A stretch of DNA of 64,000 nt from NCBI RefSeq assembly GCF_027568575.1, contig NZ_JANUVP010000019.1; one strand, written 5' to 3'. Positions 28,259 through 36,416 of the stretch are shown in pieces; positions within the stretch are counted from its first letter, which is position 1, and each line of letters opens with the position of its first letter. A program made the translations under genes and the position numbers. The notes under the pieces were generated by a model. It was not told the origin of the DNA. It saw only the letters and a program-made list of their open reading frames with translations, and made no database searches. The stretch is from Caldifermentibacillus hisashii. GTDB taxonomy: Bacteria > Bacillota > Bacilli > Bacillales > Caldibacillaceae.

Positions 28259-28299
28259 GGCTGTCCAAAAAGTCACTAATTTTGACTTTTTGGACAGCC
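28259..28299. terminator. Long 17-bp inverted repeat after the tandem units
   Basis: GGCTGTCCAAAAAGTCA pairs perfectly with TGACTTTTTGGACAGCC around a 7-base loop. Its CTGTCC/GGACAG core is shared with the adjoining tandem units. No T run of normal length follows, so terminator activity is uncertain. It lies 60 bp before glf. Confidence 0.5.
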
Positions 28300-28361
28300 G
28301 CTTCTTCATAAAGTGAGAAACGATTTTTGTTAGTGAATTTAAATAGCAAGGTGGAAGAAAG

Positions 28362-29471
28362 ATGAATGAGGATTATTTAGTGGTAGGTTCCGGGCTTTTT
28401 GGCAGTACTTTTGCCTATGAAGCTGCCAAACGAGGGAAAAGGGTTAAGGTCATTGAAAAGCGGGACCATATCGGTGGTAATATTTATACTGAAACTTTGG
28501 AAGGGATTCAAGTTCATAAATACGGGGCCCATATTTTTCATACAAATAATAAGGAAATTTGGAACTATGTAAACCAGTTTGCTGAATTTAATCGATACAC
28601 AAATAGTCCAATAGCCAATTTTAAAGGGGAAATTTATAATCTACCTTTTAATATGAATACATTTTATAAATTATGGGGTGTGATTACCCCGGAAGAAGCA
28701 AAAGCGAAAATTGAGGAACAAAGAAAGGCTGCCGGGATTGAGAAGCCGACGAATTTGGAGGAGCAAGCCATTTCCTTGGTCGGCACCGATATTTATGAAA
28801 AATTAATTAAAGGCTATACAGAGAAACAATGGGGAAGGAAAGCGACGGAACTGCCTGCTTTTATCATAAAACGGTTGCCGGTTCGCTTTACATATGACAA
28901 CAACTATTTTAATGACCGTTATCAAGGTATTCCAATTGGCGGGTATACGCAAATTATTGAAAAAATGCTTGCAAGTGAACGAATCGATGTGGAATTGAAT
29001 ACCGATTTTTTTGCAAAACGTGAAGAATATTTGCAGGAATTTCCAAAAGTTATTTATACCGGAATGATTGATCGATTTTTTGATTATCAATTTGGAGAAT
29101 TAGAGTACCGTAGTTTGCATTTTGAAACGACGATTTTAGACCTAGAAAATTATCAAGGAAATGCGGTAGTCAATTATACGGATGCAGAAACACCTTTTAC
29201 GCGAATTATTGAACATAAACATTTTGAATTTGGCAATCAACCAATAACAGTCATTACAAAAGAATATCCGCGAACGTGGAAAAAAGGTGATGAACCTTAT
29301 TACCCGGTGAATGACGAAAAAAATAATGAAAAGTATCGGAAATATAGTGAACTTGCCGGACAATTTCCAAATGTTATTTTTGGCGGCAGACTTGGTATGT
29401 ACAAATATTATGATATGCACCAAGTCATTGCCGCAGCCTTATCAGTCGTGAAAAAAGAATTTCATGAATGA
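28362..29471 (+). CDS. glf: UDP-galactopyranose mutase
   Basis: The 369-residue flavoenzyme interconverts UDP-galactopyranose and UDP-galactofuranose. It has the FAD-binding Rossmann motif VVGSGLFGSTFAYEAAKRG, then EKRDHIGGNIYTE, YGAHIFHTNNKEIWNYV, GYTEKQWGRKATELP (the substrate-binding Trp region), VRFTYDNNYFNDRYQGIP and the C-terminal GRLGMYKYYDMHQVI. The length is normal for the family. The start at 28362 follows AAGGTGG. It lies downstream of the GT2 operon but behind its own spacer, so it may supply UDP-Galf for the same glycan without being co-transcribed. Confidence 0.95.
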   Translation: MNEDYLVVGSGLFGSTFAYEAAKRGKRVKVIEKRDHIGGNIYTETLEGIQVHKYGAHIFHTNNKEIWNYVNQFAEFNRYTNSPIANFKGEIYNLPFNMNTFYKLWGVITPEEAKAKIEEQRKAAGIEKPTNLEEQAISLVGTDIYEKLIKGYTEKQWGRKATELPAFIIKRLPVRFTYDNNYFNDRYQGIPIGGYTQIIEKMLASERIDVELNTDFFAKREEYLQEFPKVIYTGMIDRFFDYQFGELEYRSLHFETTILDLENYQGNAVVNYTDAETPFTRIIEHKHFEFGNQPITVITKEYPRTWKKGDEPYYPVNDEKNNEKYRKYSELAGQFPNVIFGGRLGMYKYYDMHQVIAAALSVVKKEFHE

Positions 29472-29483
29472 GATTTTTCATAG

Positions 29484-29520
29484 AAAGTGGCTCGGAACAG
29501 TAATTCCGAGTCACTTTTTC
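29484..29520. terminator. Bidirectional terminator between glf and the methyltransferase
   Basis: AAAGTGGCTCGGAA pairs with TTCCGAGTCACTTT (one G-U) around CAGTAA and is flanked by T runs on both strands. It serves glf and, in the other direction, the S-box gene. Confidence 0.85.
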
Positions 29521-29543
29521 CTAAAAGACACAATCCTGGAATT

Positions 29544-29690
29544 TTACAGTGTTCTCGTATTTCTTTGGCGATACCGATATGTTTTTATTTAGCATATGGT
29601 GAATGAACCTATAACCTGTAGTGTTCCGCAAACTTCTTTGGCGGTATTTACTTATTTTTTCTTTGCCATATGGTATAAAGAACCTAATAT
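29544..29690 (-). repeat. Two decayed tandem copies of the YxjG/H-like gene 3' end
   Basis: The last 70-odd bp of the adjacent gene are repeated twice beyond its stop codon, at offsets of 75 bp (29616) and a further 72 bp (29544). Translated in the gene's direction, the copies read NTAKEVCGTL and GIAKEIREHC against the functional DIAKEVWGTL, each with upstream stops. They also share CATATGGT-type flanks. Confidence 0.75.
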
Positions 29691-30791
29691 CTACAGTGTA
29701 CCCCAGACTTCTTTTGCGATATCAATAATATATTTTAATTTTGCCCATTGCTCTTCTTCCGTTAACTTATTGCCGTGGTGAGTCGAAGCAAAACCGCATT
29801 GTGTACTAATACACAGTTGTTCAAGCGGAACATATTTGGCGGCTTCTTGTATCCGTGCTTTAATTACTTCTTTGTCTTCTAGTTTTCCGGACTTGGATGT
29901 AAAAATACCAATAACGACTTTGGGTCCGCCCTTTGGTATATATTTTAACGGTTCAAAACCGCCGGAACGTTCATCATCATATTCCAGGAAGAACCCATCC
30001 ACTTTTTCATTGGCAAAGAAGGTAGGGGCAATATAATCGTAAGGTCCTTCAAATGCCCAAGCGGATTGATAATTACCGCGGCATAGATGGGTTGTCACGA
30101 TTAAGTCATCCGGTTTTCCTTCCAGCACACCATTTGCCACACGTAATGCCCGGTCAATCGATTTTTGCCGCTCATCTTCCGGAATTTCCGGGATACAGTA
30201 ACGAGCAATCGCAACATCATCTAGTTGCAGGTAACGACAGCCGGCATTATAGAACGCTTGAATCGCATCACGGTATGCTTGAATTAGATCTTTTGCAAAA
30301 TCTTCAACATCCGGATAAACCTCTTCGTTTAGAATTCCCGGATAGAAAAATTGATTTGGACTCGGAATCGTCATTTTCGCAATGGCCCGGTCGCCGACAA
30401 TCTCTTTAAATTCGATAAAATCTTGCAAGTGCGGATGGTTCGGATTAAAGCTGACTTTTCCAACAACGCGGACATTATATTTTTCGGTTTCGACGCCAAC
30501 AAATTGATAACCTTGTTCAGGGATATACCCTTCAACCCCGTTTAAATGCTCCATAAAATCCGTATGCCAAAATCTCCGTCTGAACTCGCCATCCGTCACA
30601 GCTTTCAGACCAATTTCAATTTGTTTATCGACAATTCGTTTGATTTCTTCTGTTTCAATGGCTCTTAATTCCTCAGCTGTAATGGTTCCTTCTTGAAAGT
30701 CCTTTCTTGCTTTATGGATTCGCTCCGGACGAAGTAGGCTCCCTACTTGATCAGCTTTAAAAGGTGCTTTTGTAATTGTTTTTGTTGTCAT
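29691..30791 (-). CDS. MetE C-terminal-like methyltransferase (YxjG/YxjH type)
   Basis: The 366-residue protein corresponds to the catalytic half of cobalamin-independent methionine synthase, as in B. subtilis YxjG/YxjH. Visible elements are DQVGSLLRPERIHKARK, TDGEFRRRFWHTDF, GCRYLQLDDVAIARY, the zinc-ligand regions TTHLCRGN and CISTQCGFASTHHGN, and IPKGGPKVVIGIFTSKSG. The N-terminal folate-binding half of MetE is absent, so the methyl donor is probably not triglutamyl-methyltetrahydrofolate; the exact substrate is unresolved. Start 30791 has GAGGG upstream. An S-box leader lies immediately upstream, placing the gene in the methionine/SAM regulon. Confidence 0.92.
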   Translation of the reverse strand: MTTKTITKAPFKADQVGSLLRPERIHKARKDFQEGTITAEELRAIETEEIKRIVDKQIEIGLKAVTDGEFRRRFWHTDFMEHLNGVEGYIPEQGYQFVGVETEKYNVRVVGKVSFNPNHPHLQDFIEFKEIVGDRAIAKMTIPSPNQFFYPGILNEEVYPDVEDFAKDLIQAYRDAIQAFYNAGCRYLQLDDVAIARYCIPEIPEDERQKSIDRALRVANGVLEGKPDDLIVTTHLCRGNYQSAWAFEGPYDYIAPTFFANEKVDGFFLEYDDERSGGFEPLKYIPKGGPKVVIGIFTSKSGKLEDKEVIKARIQEAAKYVPLEQLCISTQCGFASTHHGNKLTEEEQWAKLKYIIDIAKEVWGTL

Positions 30792-30862
30792 TATGTTTCC
30801 CTCACTTTTTTTATTTTTTTGTTAAGCTTGTCAATATGGTAAGTCACCGGTATTGACAAATG

Positions 30863-31024
30863 AAAAACCTCTCTTCAAGAAAGAAGAGAGGTAAACATAA
30901 CGATTATAGTTTTCGATCTCTTCTTATCTTCAAGCCAAAAGCTTTCTGGAATTGGCACAGTACTTTTAATAAGTCCGCTGCCGAGGTTTCTTCGGGCCAG
31001 TCCCTCCACCTCTCTAGATAAGAA
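30863..31024 (-). promoter_or_regulatory. SAM-I (S-box) riboswitch with terminator
   Basis: On the minus strand the aptamer (31024 down to 30921) is bounded by a P1 stem TTCTTATC/GATAAGAA. It holds the S-box elements AGAGAGGTGGAGGGACTG, CCCGAAGAAACCTCGGCA and GTGCCAATTCCAG. The expression platform ends in a terminator (30863-30892) with stem ACCTCTCTTC/GAAGAGAGGT and T run. High SAM would terminate transcription of the methyltransferase. Confidence 0.95.
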
Positions 31025-31056
31025 TATTTAAAAATATGAAATTAATCTTGTTTATT

Positions 31057-31085
31057 AATATATACGTATTATTCCTATATGTCAA
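31057..31085 (-). promoter_or_regulatory. Sigma-A promoter of the S-box transcript
   Basis: On the minus strand TTGACA and TATATT are separated by exactly 17 bp, about 33 bp upstream of the riboswitch P1 stem. Between here and 31306 no further gene is seen. Confidence 0.85.
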
Positions 31086-31306
31086 CTATTTTTTTAAAAA
31101 ATTTGTTATGGACCTTTCGCAAATAATTTTCACCCACGTATGAACTTTCTTCAAATTTTAAGCAGATGTATGAGTAAAAATAGAGAAAAATTTTTTATCC
31201 CTTCATTAGTGATCGACTTTATCATACGTGTTGATTGTCTTCTTCCAAAATGGTGAGCATTTGCTTATAATTAGTTAGGTAGACTAATAGAGTAGGGGAA
31301 GTTCTT

Positions 31307-32464
31307 ATGAATGTAAAAGACATCGCAAATATCCGAAAGCAATTTAAGTTAGATAATCATCTTTTGCAAGTGAAAGATATTTTTAATGTGTATATTCGAA
31401 AAGAAAGCAGTGAAATTTTTTATCAAGAATGTCATCCGTTTCCGATGTTGGACCGGGAGCAGCAAGAATTATTTATGTTGAACTTCAAAAAGGTGTTAAC
31501 CGGCCAGCTGGATGTAAAACTGTTTGAGCTAAAGTTTCAGGCGGAAGCAGAGGCGCATAGCAAGGACATTCTATACGAGGCAATCCAAAACGATGATGTT
31601 GAATCCTGGAAATCACAAATGCTTCTGCTTGTTGAAAAAATGGTCAAAGATATTCAGTATGAAAAAGATATCGTAATTACGTTCATTCGCGGCGAATATT
31701 ATAAACCAACCAAAAGGACGAATAAGGAGACGGAAGAACACGCAAATGATTCCGTATATACCCATCCATTTATCCTTTGTAGCATAAATCGTACCGAACA
31801 GCCGAAAAAATCACTGCTTTTTGATTTTGTTGAGCTGGAGTTTAAAGCAAATGTAGTCGTCGATTCAATTATTAATTTAACATCACCAATGTCGGGATTC
31901 CTCTTTCCTTGTTTTACGGAAAATTACACTGATATTAATCATATTTTATACTCGACAGGGAAGGCAAACCAACCGGACTATCATATTATTGAGGATGTAT
32001 TGAATGCGGAACCGGTGATGACCGCTCAAGACGATAAAGCAGTTTTTGAAGAAATTGTTAAAGAAGTGGTTGGTGAAGAAGTAGAATCGTCAACACTTTC
32101 GAATGTATATGAAGAAATTAATCGAATGATGGAAGAGGAAGAGGAACAAGATATTCCAAAACTCGATTATAAAGATGTTGAGCAGGTTTTGAAAGCAAGC
32201 GGAGTTGAAGATGTAAATCCGGAAAAAGTCGAAATGGCGTTTCAAAAAGTAATTGATGATGAAAAATATGAGCTAAAGGCAACAAGCTTAGTACCAAAAT
32301 CGATAAAAATTCAAACAAAGGTTGCCAATATCTCAATCAGTCCGCAAGATTTGAAGTATGTTAAACAAGTAACCGTCAGCGGCAAACGTTGTATTTTAAT
32401 TGAAGTTGATGAAGATGCCGTTATTGAAGGCTTTAAGCTCATACCGGAGACGTTGTTGAGTTGA
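31307..32464 (+). CDS. DUF4317 domain-containing protein
   Basis: The 385-residue soluble protein matches the DUF4317 family by its N-terminal pattern (KDIANIRKQFKLDN, DIFNVYIRKESSEIFY, CHPFPMLDREQQELF, NFKKVLTGQLDVKLFELKF). The family is common in Firmicutes and has no established function. An acidic low-complexity stretch (about 273-283, mostly Glu) separates the conserved N-terminal part from a roughly 100-residue C-terminal part. The start at 31307 follows AGGGGAAG. It is monocistronic. Confidence 0.85.
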   Translation: MNVKDIANIRKQFKLDNHLLQVKDIFNVYIRKESSEIFYQECHPFPMLDREQQELFMLNFKKVLTGQLDVKLFELKFQAEAEAHSKDILYEAIQNDDVESWKSQMLLLVEKMVKDIQYEKDIVITFIRGEYYKPTKRTNKETEEHANDSVYTHPFILCSINRTEQPKKSLLFDFVELEFKANVVVDSIINLTSPMSGFLFPCFTENYTDINHILYSTGKANQPDYHIIEDVLNAEPVMTAQDDKAVFEEIVKEVVGEEVESSTLSNVYEEINRMMEEEEEQDIPKLDYKDVEQVLKASGVEDVNPEKVEMAFQKVIDDEKYELKATSLVPKSIKIQTKVANISISPQDLKYVKQVTVSGKRCILIEVDEDAVIEGFKLIPETLLS

Positions 32465-32498
32465 AAAGGAATCGACTGGAGTAATGAATAAAACGAAG

Positions 32499-32538
32499 GG
32501 TGTCCAAAAGATGTTTATCTTTATGTTCACCGTTTTTT
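32499..32538 (+). terminator. Terminator of DUF4317 gene
   Basis: GGTG...CACC encloses AAAGAT-GTTT-ATCTTT and is followed by GTTTTTTG. Confidence 0.65.
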
Positions 32539-32612
32539 GTTGAATGCAGCTTAGTGAAAGATAACGGTTGCGGCAATATAGATTGGATTATCGTGAAAAA
32601 ATACCGATGGAG

Positions 32613-32673
32613 TGTAAAGATACCTTTACATTTTATCGGTATTTTAGTATTATATATGTAAAGATATCTTTAC
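32613..32673 (+). promoter_or_regulatory. Promoter with two palindromic operators for the Xre regulator
   Basis: TTTACA (32625-32630) and TATTAT (32648-32653) are separated by 17 bp. Two copies of a 16-bp palindrome flank this promoter. GTAAAGATACCTTTAC at 32614-32629 overlaps the -35, and the perfect GTAAAGATATCTTTAC at 32658-32673 lies just past the -10. The regulator encoded next probably represses itself here. Confidence 0.8.
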
Positions 32674-32693
32674 TTTTTACGGAGGTTTGACTA

Positions 32694-32903
32694 ATGCCGG
32701 TGATTAACCATATTCGAGAAATCCGTCAAAAAAAGGGGATCTCGCAAATTAAAATGGCTGAGGATTTACAAGTTACACGTCAAACGATAAATGCCATTGA
32801 AAAAAACAAGTATAATCCCAGTCTGGAATTAGCATTAAAAATCGTTGCGTATTTTAATATGCCGATTGATGAAATTTTTATTTTACAGGAGGATGAAAAA
32901 TGA
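32694..32903 (+). CDS. Xre-family (Cro/CI-type) transcriptional regulator, YozG-like
   Basis: The 69-residue protein consists of one helix-turn-helix domain (IREIRQKKGISQIKMAEDLQ; VTRQTINAIEKNKYNPSLEL; PIDEIFIL). This is the form of short regulators coupled to a downstream membrane protein in many Firmicutes. The start at 32694 follows GGAGGTTT. It overlaps the next gene by 4 bp (ATGA) and has two palindromic operators at its promoter, so it is likely autoregulated. Confidence 0.9.
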   Translation: MPVINHIREIRQKKGISQIKMAEDLQVTRQTINAIEKNKYNPSLELALKIVAYFNMPIDEIFILQEDEK

Positions 32904-33322
32904 GTGTAAAAGACAGGAAAAAATGGGAAACGATTTTAACAAAGTGGACGCCATTCTTTATTATTGCTTGTGGTCTTATAGGTATTGTTCTGGGCTCATT
33001 TCTTGCTTATTTTTTTCAGGGTGAATTTCCATATGATGTATTTGCCGGTGGTTTGGTTGCAACTATCATTTTGACAATAATTCAAGTGATTAAACAGAAA
33101 CGCAAAAAGGATAATTTGCCAGAAGCAGATGAACGGGTTATTCACAATGTTTTTCGTTTTTTTGCATATGCTTCACATCTTTCCTTAGCTATTTTATTTA
33201 TAGCTTTAGCCGTTTTCACACTTTTAGGAAACGAGTCGATTTCCATTCTTTACCTATGGATCTTTTTCTTTTCATACATTTGGATTTTCGGGATAGGTGC
33301 TATTCTCATTAAAAGAAGGTAA
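32900..33322 (+). CDS. Small membrane protein paired with Xre regulator
   Basis: The 140-residue protein has four predicted membrane helices (about 17-39, 44-62, 84-107 and 112-134) and a conserved-looking loop NLPEADERVIHNVFRFFAYAS. The E-x-D-E-R motif between helices two and three is typical of the short DUF2178/DUF3796-like proteins encoded after YozG-type regulators. Function is unknown. It is translationally coupled to the regulator. Confidence 0.7.
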   Translation: MSVKDRKKWETILTKWTPFFIIACGLIGIVLGSFLAYFFQGEFPYDVFAGGLVATIILTIIQVIKQKRKKDNLPEADERVIHNVFRFFAYASHLSLAILFIALAVFTLLGNESISILYLWIFFFSYIWIFGIGAILIKRR

Positions 33323-33354
33323 TCGGTTATTTAAACAGTACACATAAGCTGTTC

Positions 33355-33387
33355 AGGGTCTAACCGATTTTCGGTCGACCCTTTTTT
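33355..33387 (+). terminator. Terminator of the Xre operon
   Basis: AGGGTC/GACCCT and ACCGA/TCGGT form a stem with one internal mismatch, followed by TTTTTT. Confidence 0.75.
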
Positions 33388-33556
33388 ACTAATAGCAGGA
33401 AAGTATAAATTTTTCAATTTCTACTTTCCTAACACATAAGTGCACAAGGAAAGCTTCACTGGAATACATCGCAGCCGAAAAAATTTTATATTTTTTCGGT
33501 GATTAGAGAGACTTCGGTAGCATTACCTCGCAAGCGAAAATGTTTTTCCACTGAAC

Positions 33557-33606
33557 TACGGCTCTGCCAACGCCTGAAGGCTCGGCAGTCACCGAGTTTT
33601 CTTTAT
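33557..33606 (+). repeat. Dispersed hairpin element, copy 1
   Basis: About 50 bp, GGCTCTGCC...CGCCTGAAGGCTCGGCA followed by CACCGAGTTTTCTTTATA, match 56092-56142 at most positions. CTCGG/CCGAG plus TTTT resembles a small terminator. Further left, GAAAGTATAAATT also occurs in front of both copies. The remaining sequence from 33388 has no gene. Confidence 0.65.
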
Positions 33607-33650
33607 AAAAATATTGATGACTGCTCAAAAATATAATAATTTCCATAATA

Positions 33651-33881
33651 TTAAGAGGCTAACTCCATATATTCCGCAACAAACCGAAAAACATTTTGAT
33701 AGTCCAATTTTCCATTTTTATACAAAAGTTCTGCGCGTTGAATTTCTGCTTCTGCAACCTGTGATTTTACCTTTACCTCCCTTAAAGTAATCGTACCGTT
33801 TAATAACTCCAGAGCCCATTTTTTTAAATTTTCATTATGAGATTGATATAAAACGTAGGATATATAACTAATCCGATCCAA
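33651..33881 (-). CDS. Hypothetical 76-residue helical protein
   Basis: The protein starts at TTG 33881, 6 bases after GGGGGAG, which supports real translation. It is predicted to be mainly helical and soluble (LKKWALELLNGTITLREV; EAEIQRAELLYKNGKLDYQ). I recognise no family. It stands alone between two transcription units on the other strand. Confidence 0.5.
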   Translation of the reverse strand: MDRISYISYVLYQSHNENLKKWALELLNGTITLREVKVKSQVAEAEIQRAELLYKNGKLDYQNVFRFVAEYMELAS

Positions 33882-34194
33882 TGCAAACTCCCCCTAAAAA
33901 GTTTTTATTCTCTTAAATATAATTCTTCAATAGGATAGCTTCTTCCTTCTAAAATTTCGAATGTTTTGTCTACAAATATCTACATGTTTTTACATGAATT
34001 ACATCCAAAAAGGTACTACAAAATATTGTCCGTTCGCTTATCTTTTTTAATAAAAGAGCTTTTTGGCTGTACCCTTACATAAATTTCACAGTAAATTGGA
34101 AAGATAAAACGATACTACGGATAAATTAAATATCTTTCATGCGATTTTTTAAGATAAAATTGCTACTTTTACGATCATAATGGGAGGGTTATAA

Positions 34195-35067
34195 TTGGAA
34201 CCGTATGAAACAATTCCACCACAAAAAATCCACTGTTATACGGAATACGATGTATTGAAAAAAGTAATTGTATGTCAACCGCAATATATGACAATTCGAG
34301 ATGTTATTAATGAGACCCAAAAGCATTTTAAGAATGAAGGGATACATATTGAAAAAGCTTTGGAACAACATAGCCAATTTGTTGATACATTAAGGCAAAA
34401 TCATGTTGAAGTCTATTTACTCCCCTACCATCGGAAATATCCTGAGCAAGTGTTTACGAGGGACATCGGTTTTGTTCTCGGAGAAACAATATTTGTTGCT
34501 GATATGGCTAGTAAGGTTAGAAACGGAGAAGAAGAAGTCTTGAAACGGTGGTTAGAGGACGAAGAAATTTCTTACTATAATATTATTGGTCATCAAATTG
34601 AGGGTGGCGATGTCATTATTGATCGTGACCGCATATATATCGGGTTAAGTGACAGAACCAAAAAGGAAGCGATTGAACAGATTCAAAAACTGTTGAATAA
34701 GCAATTTGAAATTATTCCGGTTCACTTTCATGAAAAATATTTGCATCTGGATTGTGTGTTCAATATTGTCTCACCTGATGTCGCTTTAATTTTCCCGGGA
34801 GCATTGGATCAAGAACATATTGGAAAATTAAAAGAGCGATATGAATTAATTGAAGTAACAGAGGAAGAACAATTTACACTGGGAACAAATGTTTTATCAA
34901 TTGGCAACCGGAAAATTATTAGTCTCCCGGTTAATAAAAAAGTCAACGAAGCTTTGAGAAATCATGGTTTTGAAGTCATCGAAGTCGATATAACAGAAAT
35001 CATTAAATCAGGCGGCTCATTCCGGTGCTGTACATTGCCGATTGAGAGAGAAAGTACAAAAAATTAG
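34195..35067 (+). CDS. ykgA: Dimethylarginine dimethylaminohydrolase / arginine deiminase-like enzyme (YkgA)
   Basis: The 290-residue protein belongs to the amidinotransferase/guanidine-modifying fold. Substrate-binding Asp is in FTRDIGFVLG, a GGD motif in IEGGDVIIDRDRIYIGLS, the catalytic His in EKYLHLDCVFN, and the catalytic Cys near the C-terminus in GGSFRCCTLPI. The order and length match B. subtilis YkgA. The likely reaction is hydrolysis of a guanidino compound to citrulline-type product; the actual substrate is unknown. The start is TTG 34195 after GGGAGGG. It is monocistronic. The upstream 33882-34194 has no further gene. Confidence 0.85.
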   Translation: MEPYETIPPQKIHCYTEYDVLKKVIVCQPQYMTIRDVINETQKHFKNEGIHIEKALEQHSQFVDTLRQNHVEVYLLPYHRKYPEQVFTRDIGFVLGETIFVADMASKVRNGEEEVLKRWLEDEEISYYNIIGHQIEGGDVIIDRDRIYIGLSDRTKKEAIEQIQKLLNKQFEIIPVHFHEKYLHLDCVFNIVSPDVALIFPGALDQEHIGKLKERYELIEVTEEEQFTLGTNVLSIGNRKIISLPVNKKVNEALRNHGFEVIEVDITEIIKSGGSFRCCTLPIERESTKN

Positions 35068-35075
35068 TAATAAAT

Positions 35076-35110
35076 GGACCGGGTATAGAAATAACTTGGT
35101 CCTTTTTTAT
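35076..35110 (+). terminator. Terminator of ykgA
   Basis: GGACC pairs with GGTCC with additional weaker inner pairing, followed by TTTTTTAT, 9 bp past the stop codon. Confidence 0.7.
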
Positions 35111-35187
35111 ATATTTACTAATACCTAATGGTTTTAAAAAAGAGTATCAAAATACTGCATAAATTTAATATTTAAAGAAAAATAACG

Positions 35188-35217
35188 TTGCCATAAATAA
35201 TAAATAAATTTTATAAT
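35188..35217 (+). promoter_or_regulatory. Sigma-A promoter of metA
   Basis: TTGCCA and TATAAT are separated by 18 bp, about 44 bp before the metA start. No S-box or T-box fits in this short leader. Confidence 0.6.
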
Positions 35218-35260
35218 AGGTGATACATTATTAAAATTGTGAAATGAAGGGGGAATGACA

Positions 35261-36166
35261 ATGCCGATTAATATACCAAAAGATTTGCCTGCGGGAGAGT
35301 TGTTAAGAAAAGAGAAGATATTTGTCATGGATGAAGATCGGGCAAGAACCCAAGATATTCGTCCATTAAATATTCTTATTTTAAATTTAATGCCGGAAAA
35401 GGAAAAAACGGAATTGCAACTTTTGCGCCTGCTCGGTAATACACCATTGCAGGTAAATATTACTTTTTTAAGGACATCTACATATCAATCAAAGAATGTC
35501 AGCAATTATCACCTAGATAATTTTTATACAACTTTTGCGGATGTAAAAAACCGCCGATATGATGGCATGATTATTACGGGGGCACCTGTAGAAAAAATGG
35601 CTTTTGAGGAAGTGGACTACTGGGGAGAATTGGCAGAAATTATGGAGTGGACAAAAACAAATGTGACATCAACGCTTCATATTTGTTGGGGTGCCCAAGC
35701 AGCTTTGTATTATCATTATGGGATTGGAAAATTTGAATTGCCTAAAAAATGTTTTGGTGTGTTCAAACATCAATTATTTGAACCAATGTTGAAGCTTGTC
35801 AGGGGATTTGATGAAGTTTTCAACGCTCCTCATTCCCGTTATACTGATGTTTCCAGAGAGGCCATTGAGAACCATTCGGAATTAAAGTTAGTATCTGTAT
35901 CAGAGGAGGGAGCACCGTTTATCATTATGTCTGAAAATGGGAAAAACATTATGATTACCGGACATTTAGAATATGATGTTACTACTCTTGCAGATGAATA
36001 CGTTCGTGATCAAAAGAAAGGACTTGGGACGGCAATCCCGAAAAATTATTTTCCAAATGATGATGTGAATGAACGTCCGCTTCATACGTGGCGGTCACAT
36101 AGTTATTTACTTTTCTCCAATTGGTTGAACTATTATGTCTATCAAGAAACGCCTTATCAATGGTGA
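35261..36166 (+). CDS. metA: Homoserine O-acetyltransferase/succinyltransferase MetA
   Basis: The 301-residue protein activates homoserine with an acyl group, the first committed step to methionine. Nucleophile C142 lies in LHICWGAQAALYYHYGI, and H235 and E237 in ITGHLEYD, the positions known for Bacillus MetA. The N-terminus MPINIPKDLPAGELLRKE and TGAPVEKMAFEEVDYW are also typical. In Bacilli the acyl donor is usually acetyl-CoA; I did not test the specificity residue. ATG 35261 is preferred over 35255 because AAGGGGG would otherwise be too close. The 3' end is followed by two decayed copies of itself. Confidence 0.95.
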   Translation: MPINIPKDLPAGELLRKEKIFVMDEDRARTQDIRPLNILILNLMPEKEKTELQLLRLLGNTPLQVNITFLRTSTYQSKNVSNYHLDNFYTTFADVKNRRYDGMIITGAPVEKMAFEEVDYWGELAEIMEWTKTNVTSTLHICWGAQAALYYHYGIGKFELPKKCFGVFKHQLFEPMLKLVRGFDEVFNAPHSRYTDVSREAIENHSELKLVSVSEEGAPFIIMSENGKNIMITGHLEYDVTTLADEYVRDQKKGLGTAIPKNYFPNDDVNERPLHTWRSHSYLLFSNWLNYYVYQETPYQW

Positions 36167-36416
36167 TCGGCGATTTCGAAAAATTATTCTCGTGATGATG
36201 AGGTGAACGGACCCTTTATAGGTATGTTCGTATGACTTTTTTCCATTAGCTGAACAATTTTGTATATCAGGAAAAACGCTATTAATGGTGATTGGCAGTT
36301 CTGAAAAAATTTCTCTTTGATGATGAGTTGAACAGGCGCTTCATACGTGGCGGTAGCGTGGTTATTAGTTTTCTCTAATTGGCTGAACGATAATATTTTT
36401 AGGCAGGAATTTTCTA
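36167..36416 (+). repeat. Two decayed tandem copies of the metA 3' end
   Basis: The last roughly 125 bp of metA recur at offsets of 138 bp (36178) and a further 125 bp (36303). Each copy retains GAAAAATTATT-like, GATGATGAGGTGAA, CATTAGCTGAACAA and ATCAGGAAAAACGC type blocks. The third copy keeps CGCTTCATACGTGGCGGT exactly as in the gene. Stops and indels break the frame. The 52-bp array begins directly after the third copy. Confidence 0.8.
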
